Part shown: piece after piece, positions 61,849-64,000 of the stretch
Numbering within the stretch: position 1 is the stretch's first letter
Layout of the letters: every line of letters starts with the position of its first letter
NCBI GenBank assembly: GCA_964572745.1
Contig: CAZNFT010000001.1
Coordinates: 62,001 to 126,000, forward strand
Length of the DNA: 64,000 nt
From: M50B103 sp041667565
GTDB lineage: Bacteria; Fidelibacterota; Fidelibacteria; Fidelibacterales; Fidelibacteraceae
Direction of reading: 5' to 3'
Program-made: the position numbers and the translations under genes
Notes under the pieces: model-generated
Seen by the model: only the letters and a program-made list of their open reading frames with translations
What the model was told of the DNA's origin: nothing
Database searches by the model: none

Positions 61849-62193
61849 TTATCTATTGTAATCATCTTCGTAGCGAATAATGTCATCTTCGCCAAAGTAG
61901 TCACCGGTTTGAATTTCAATTAATGCAGCTATTTTATCTGTTGCGTTTTCAATTCTGTGTTTAGAGTTTTTAGGAATATAAACATGTTCATCTATATGAT
62001 AATCCTTTGTATTATTGCCAATACTAAGTCGCATTGTGCCTTCGGTAATAATCCAATGTTCATTTCGTTTTTCATGTGACTGTAAAGAGGTGCGTTGACC
62101 CGGGTTCACGATGATCTTTTTTACTTTACAGGCTTTTCCATCCAAGAGGATTTCGAAATTTCCCCAAGGTCGTTCTTCTTTATATGGATTCAT
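61849..62193 (-). CDS. Cupin, mannose-6-phosphate isomerase type II-like
   Basis: The 114-residue protein has the type II PMI/cupin pattern: EERPWGNFEILLDG, VNPGQRTSLQSHEKRNEHWIITEGTMRLSIG with the metal ligands H (SHEKRNEHW) and E, and IPKNSKHRIENATD. It corresponds to the isomerase domain of mannose-1-phosphate guanylyltransferase/PMI proteins, without the nucleotidyltransferase. It may isomerise fructose/mannose 6-phosphate or simply bind a sugar. AAAGGAAA precedes ATG at 62193, two bases past the upstream stop. Its position in front of umuDC is unusual. Confidence 0.85.
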   Translation of the reverse strand: MNPYKEERPWGNFEILLDGKACKVKKIIVNPGQRTSLQSHEKRNEHWIITEGTMRLSIGNNTKDYHIDEHVYIPKNSKHRIENATDKIAALIEIQTGDYFGEDDIIRYEDDYNR

Positions 62194-62195
62194 AT

Positions 62196-63101
62196 TTAAT
62201 TTCCTTTCTTGCCGTTCTGAAAATCCAGGATTTCCAATAAGATTTTTCGATTGCTTTCTAACCACTGCTCTAAATTATCTATATCTTTTGTATCTGTCAT
62301 TGTATATTTCAACTCTATGCCTGGAGTTTCAAAGTTTTCATCTATTCCAATTTGCATTTTTTGCAATTTTTCCAACTCAGTTTTTTTGGTCTGTAAAAGT
62401 GTTCTATACTCCGTCATTGTAGGATATCGCTGAGAAAAAAGTTTTGATCTTAATATTTGCAATTTTTGTGCATTCCCAGTATCAGCCCCTTGTAGAAGAT
62501 CTCTAATATCATTTTTCTCAAGAATTGTTTGGTAGGAGAGCTTATCTCTTAAAGAAATCTCTTTGAGCAAAAGAGCGATCTGTTCAAGAATATTAATGCC
62601 GGGATTTAATCCGAGCAGTTCTGAAATGGCTTTAAGGAGTAGAGGGTCACTAAATGAGAGTATTCTTTTTAAGGGAGTGTTTTTGGATATAAAATATTCT
62701 TTCCAGGAAAGCGGGATAGCCGACAGGGCTTTAATTTTATCCCATTCTTTTGCAGGAATGCCTAAAAAAGCTGACCATTCAAATTTGTTATGATCCGGAG
62801 AATAGCTTTCAAGTAATTTCAGGATTCCGGCAATATCAAAAACAGTCAGATCGCAATGTAAAATAAGATCTTTTAAAGCATCTTCGTAAGAGATATCATC
62901 ATTATAAACAAGAGCGCTGAAATTATTTTTTTTCTTGATAGGCGAAAAGTGAGTACAGGGAATATAGAGATCATCGAATTTCCAAAAGAGAGGCAAAGAA
63001 TTAGGTGATTTGCTGAAAATCTCCTTTTTAGTTTCTTTAAAATTAAAACGACCATCGCTGCTATTAATGTTGTCTGGGTGTAAATTTAGTACCTGTTTCA
63101 T
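62196..63101 (-). CDS. Unknown protein heading the cupin-umuDC unit (possibly ParB-like)
   Basis: The 301-residue soluble, helical protein has no recognised family with certainty. Around residues 65-160 the sequence VYNDDISYEDALKDLILHCDLTVFDIAGIL then IPLSWKEYFISKNTPLKRILSFSD has the spacing of the ParB/KorB HTH and following helices, but this is a weak impression. The C-terminal half is charged and coiled-coil-prone (RTLLQTKKTELEKLQKMQIGID). Its 3' end carries the ribosome site of the cupin gene, so the four genes form one transcript facing away from dnaA. Confidence 0.55.
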   Translation of the reverse strand: MKQVLNLHPDNINSSDGRFNFKETKKEIFSKSPNSLPLFWKFDDLYIPCTHFSPIKKKNNFSALVYNDDISYEDALKDLILHCDLTVFDIAGILKLLESYSPDHNKFEWSAFLGIPAKEWDKIKALSAIPLSWKEYFISKNTPLKRILSFSDPLLLKAISELLGLNPGINILEQIALLLKEISLRDKLSYQTILEKNDIRDLLQGADTGNAQKLQILRSKLFSQRYPTMTEYRTLLQTKKTELEKLQKMQIGIDENFETPGIELKYTMTDTKDIDNLEQWLESNRKILLEILDFQNGKKGN

Positions 63102-63619
63102 ATTAGAGAAATACTACATAATTATTTACGCTTTAAAAAGGAAAAATATTGTCTTTCGATGAAAATCGTTATATGTTGTAGTGTTATTTGAATTTAAACT
63201 TGCGGCTCAGTTTTTTTGAATCAACATTAATCAACAGGGAGCTTATGCTCATGTTAGTGGAAATCAGGCCTTCCCGCTTTGGCGGGTCAAGGAAGATTGA
63301 AGTTAACGGCGGGTTCCCACCGTGTAAAAACGGGTTCATTAAATTGCCGCAAGTTTTTTTATTTTGCTAGTTTTTTGATCTTTAAGCCCTTCTGAATAAA
63401 TGAATAATTAATTTACAAATTCCACTGAAAATCACTTGATTTTTTCAAGAATTCGTCGTATGTTTTTGTCGTTCATGATGTGTATAATGTGTGGAAAATC
63501 GAAAGTTTTACACCTTGTAAAAACTTAATAATTTTGGAAGTGCTCTTGATGAATTCCCTATCTCGCTTATAATCAGATAGTTGGATTAAGGCGTATATTG
63601 TGAGTAAGATGTTGACAAG
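63102..63619. other. oriC: Candidate replication origin region beside dnaA
   Basis: This 518-base gap between the divergent unknown gene and dnaA is very AT-rich and holds no convincing gene. A variant DnaA box TGTGGAAAA (63490-63498, TTTTCCACA on the other strand) lies in it, and a consensus TGTGGATAA box lies at 63643-63651 just inside dnaA. GC-rich hairpins (CCCGC-TTTG-GCGGG at 63273-63286; ACGGCGGG/CCCACCGT around 63306-63323) interrupt the AT-rich part. The position beside dnaA supports an origin. It is unproven, and the box number is low. Confidence 0.5.
63490..63498 (-). promoter_or_regulatory. DnaA-box variant
   Basis: TGTGGAAAA here reads TTTTCCACA on the minus strand, one substitution from the TTATCCACA consensus, 130 bases before the dnaA start. 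Confidence 0.4.
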
Positions 63620-64000
63620 ATGTTGGTAAGTGTAGGCGGAAGTGTGGATAACATTCAATTTGATGAAAAAGCTCTTGAAGAAGAATCTAACTGGGGTAAA
63701 TGTGTAGAAGACTTGGAAAGCAGCGTAAATGCTCAGTCTTTTTCCTCTTGGTTTGCTCCCTTAAAATACTGTTCAAATGAGAATGGTGTTTTAACTTTAT
63801 CAGCACCTAATAAATTCCATATTGAGTTCATTGAATATAATTATTGGGATACGCTTTCACCTATTATAGACAAATATTTTCCTTCAAATAAAAAAGTACA
63901 ATTCATTATTAATTCCCAGCCAAAGCCGAATTTAAATAATGAGGTGATGAAAAAGGCTAGCCCCGGAATTAAAATAAATCTTGATGTAGAGAGTGTAAAA
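63620..64000 (+). CDS. dnaA: Chromosomal replication initiator DnaA (partial, N-terminal domain)
   Basis: The frame runs open to the right window edge; 127 residues are visible. Domain I is recognisable: WGKCVEDLESSVNAQSFSSWFAPLKYCS, LSAPNKFHIEFIEYNYWDTL, followed by the linker. Domain III (AAA+) and the DNA-binding domain IV lie outside. DnaA opens the replication origin and binds 9-bp DnaA boxes, one of which (63643-63651) lies in its own 5' end, suggesting autoregulation. ATG at 63620 is used; GTG at 63644 with AGGCGGA close upstream is an alternative giving a start at VDNIQFDEKA. The gene is co-oriented away from the candidate origin. Confidence 0.9.
   Translation, partial: MLVSVGGSVDNIQFDEKALEEESNWGKCVEDLESSVNAQSFSSWFAPLKYCSNENGVLTLSAPNKFHIEFIEYNYWDTLSPIIDKYFPSNKKVQFIINSQPKPNLNNEVMKKASPGIKINLDVESVK
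63643..63651 (-). promoter_or_regulatory. Consensus DnaA box at the 5' end of dnaA
   Basis: TGTGGATAA is the exact reverse complement of TTATCCACA. It overlaps the alternative GTG start at 63644, so DnaA could hinder its own transcription or the box could be part of the origin. Confidence 0.55.

Noticed and set aside
63240..63330. Possible SRP (4.5S-type) RNA at the GC-rich hairpins
   Set aside because: A CAGG...GGAAG pattern caught the eye, but the conserved GGAAGGAAGCAGC-type apical loop is absent.
63188..63370. 60-residue ORF in the candidate origin region
   Set aside because: It has no ribosome site, no family resemblance and runs through hairpin sequences; more likely chance.
1..64000. 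tRNA, rRNA, phage or intact insertion sequence
   Set aside because: I scanned the gaps for T-arm-like GTTCGA motifs, rRNA words and transposase ORFs and found none. A covariance-model search would be decisive.

Overview
The window reads as chromosomal DNA of an AT-rich, Gram-negative, probably anaerobic bacterium of the Fibrobacteres-Chlorobi-Bacteroidetes (FCB) neighbourhood. Supporting signs are a large secreted tandem-repeat protein with a type IX secretion (T9SS) C-terminal signature, several lipoproteins with lipoboxes, a TolC/RND tripartite pump, DksA, outer-membrane barrel-like proteins, and anaerobic amino-acid and organic-acid metabolism (histidine degradation, citrate lyase, B12-dependent mutase domain). 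A Cloacimonadota- or Delongbacteria-like lineage would fit, but this is inference from gene content; no rRNA or tRNA gene is visible to settle it. The code is standard: TGA ends many genes.

Layout. 1-9.1 kb: tail of a spore-photoproduct-lyase-family radical SAM gene, a cation efflux gene overlapping a hybrid histidine kinase, then divergently a citrate lyase pair (an ACP-beta fusion plus alpha), a DUF1538 membrane transporter and a tandem PII-like regulator. 9.2-17 kb (mostly minus strand): isochorismatase-like hydrolase, cobalamin adenosyltransferase, HD hydrolase, ZIP transporter, lipoprotein, SIMPL protein, periplasmic glycerophosphodiesterase, a UPF0158 gene between 45-bp direct repeats, and a RES/Xre toxin-antitoxin pair. 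17-24 kb (plus): ileS, dksA-like gene, the T9SS cargo protein. 24-34 kb (minus): GNAT, a tetR-tolC-MFP-RND efflux operon, a chloramphenicol-acetyltransferase-like gene, and a VTC-DUF4956-DUF2490 cassette whose DUF4956 gene is split by one in-frame TGA.

34-41.4 kb holds the histidine degradation pathway hutH-hutU-(inserted unknown gene)-ftcD-hutI, which converts histidine to glutamate and a one-carbon unit on tetrahydrofolate. 41.6-44.2 kb is accessory-looking: a lipoprotein, two tandem paralogous envelope proteins and three copies of a 65-bp tandem repeat. 44.2-47.6 kb (minus): a VTE5/VTE6-like polyprenol kinase fusion, an NlpC/P60 hydrolase and trpS. 47.8-53.8 kb (plus): a LytS-type hybrid kinase, a Gfo/Idh oxidoreductase and a tight MBL-DUF89-CGGC-radical SAM cassette. 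53.9-60.1 kb (plus): dtd, a B12-binding domain gene, radC, a TPR protein, an M24 peptidase, a HAD phosphatase, PAP2 and mutY. 60.1-63.1 kb (minus): an unknown gene, a cupin, umuD and umuC packed as one unit. The right edge has a candidate replication origin and the 5' part of dnaA.

The points most worth a second look are the in-frame TGA in DUF4956, the GC-rich mosaic segment in hutU, the symmetric operator-like layout between the kinase and citrate lyase genes, the DUF1538/tandem-PII pair, the unknown gene heading the umuDC unit, the VTE5-VTE6 fusion and the MBL-DUF89-CGGC-radical SAM cassette. No CRISPR array, phage or intact insertion sequence was seen.
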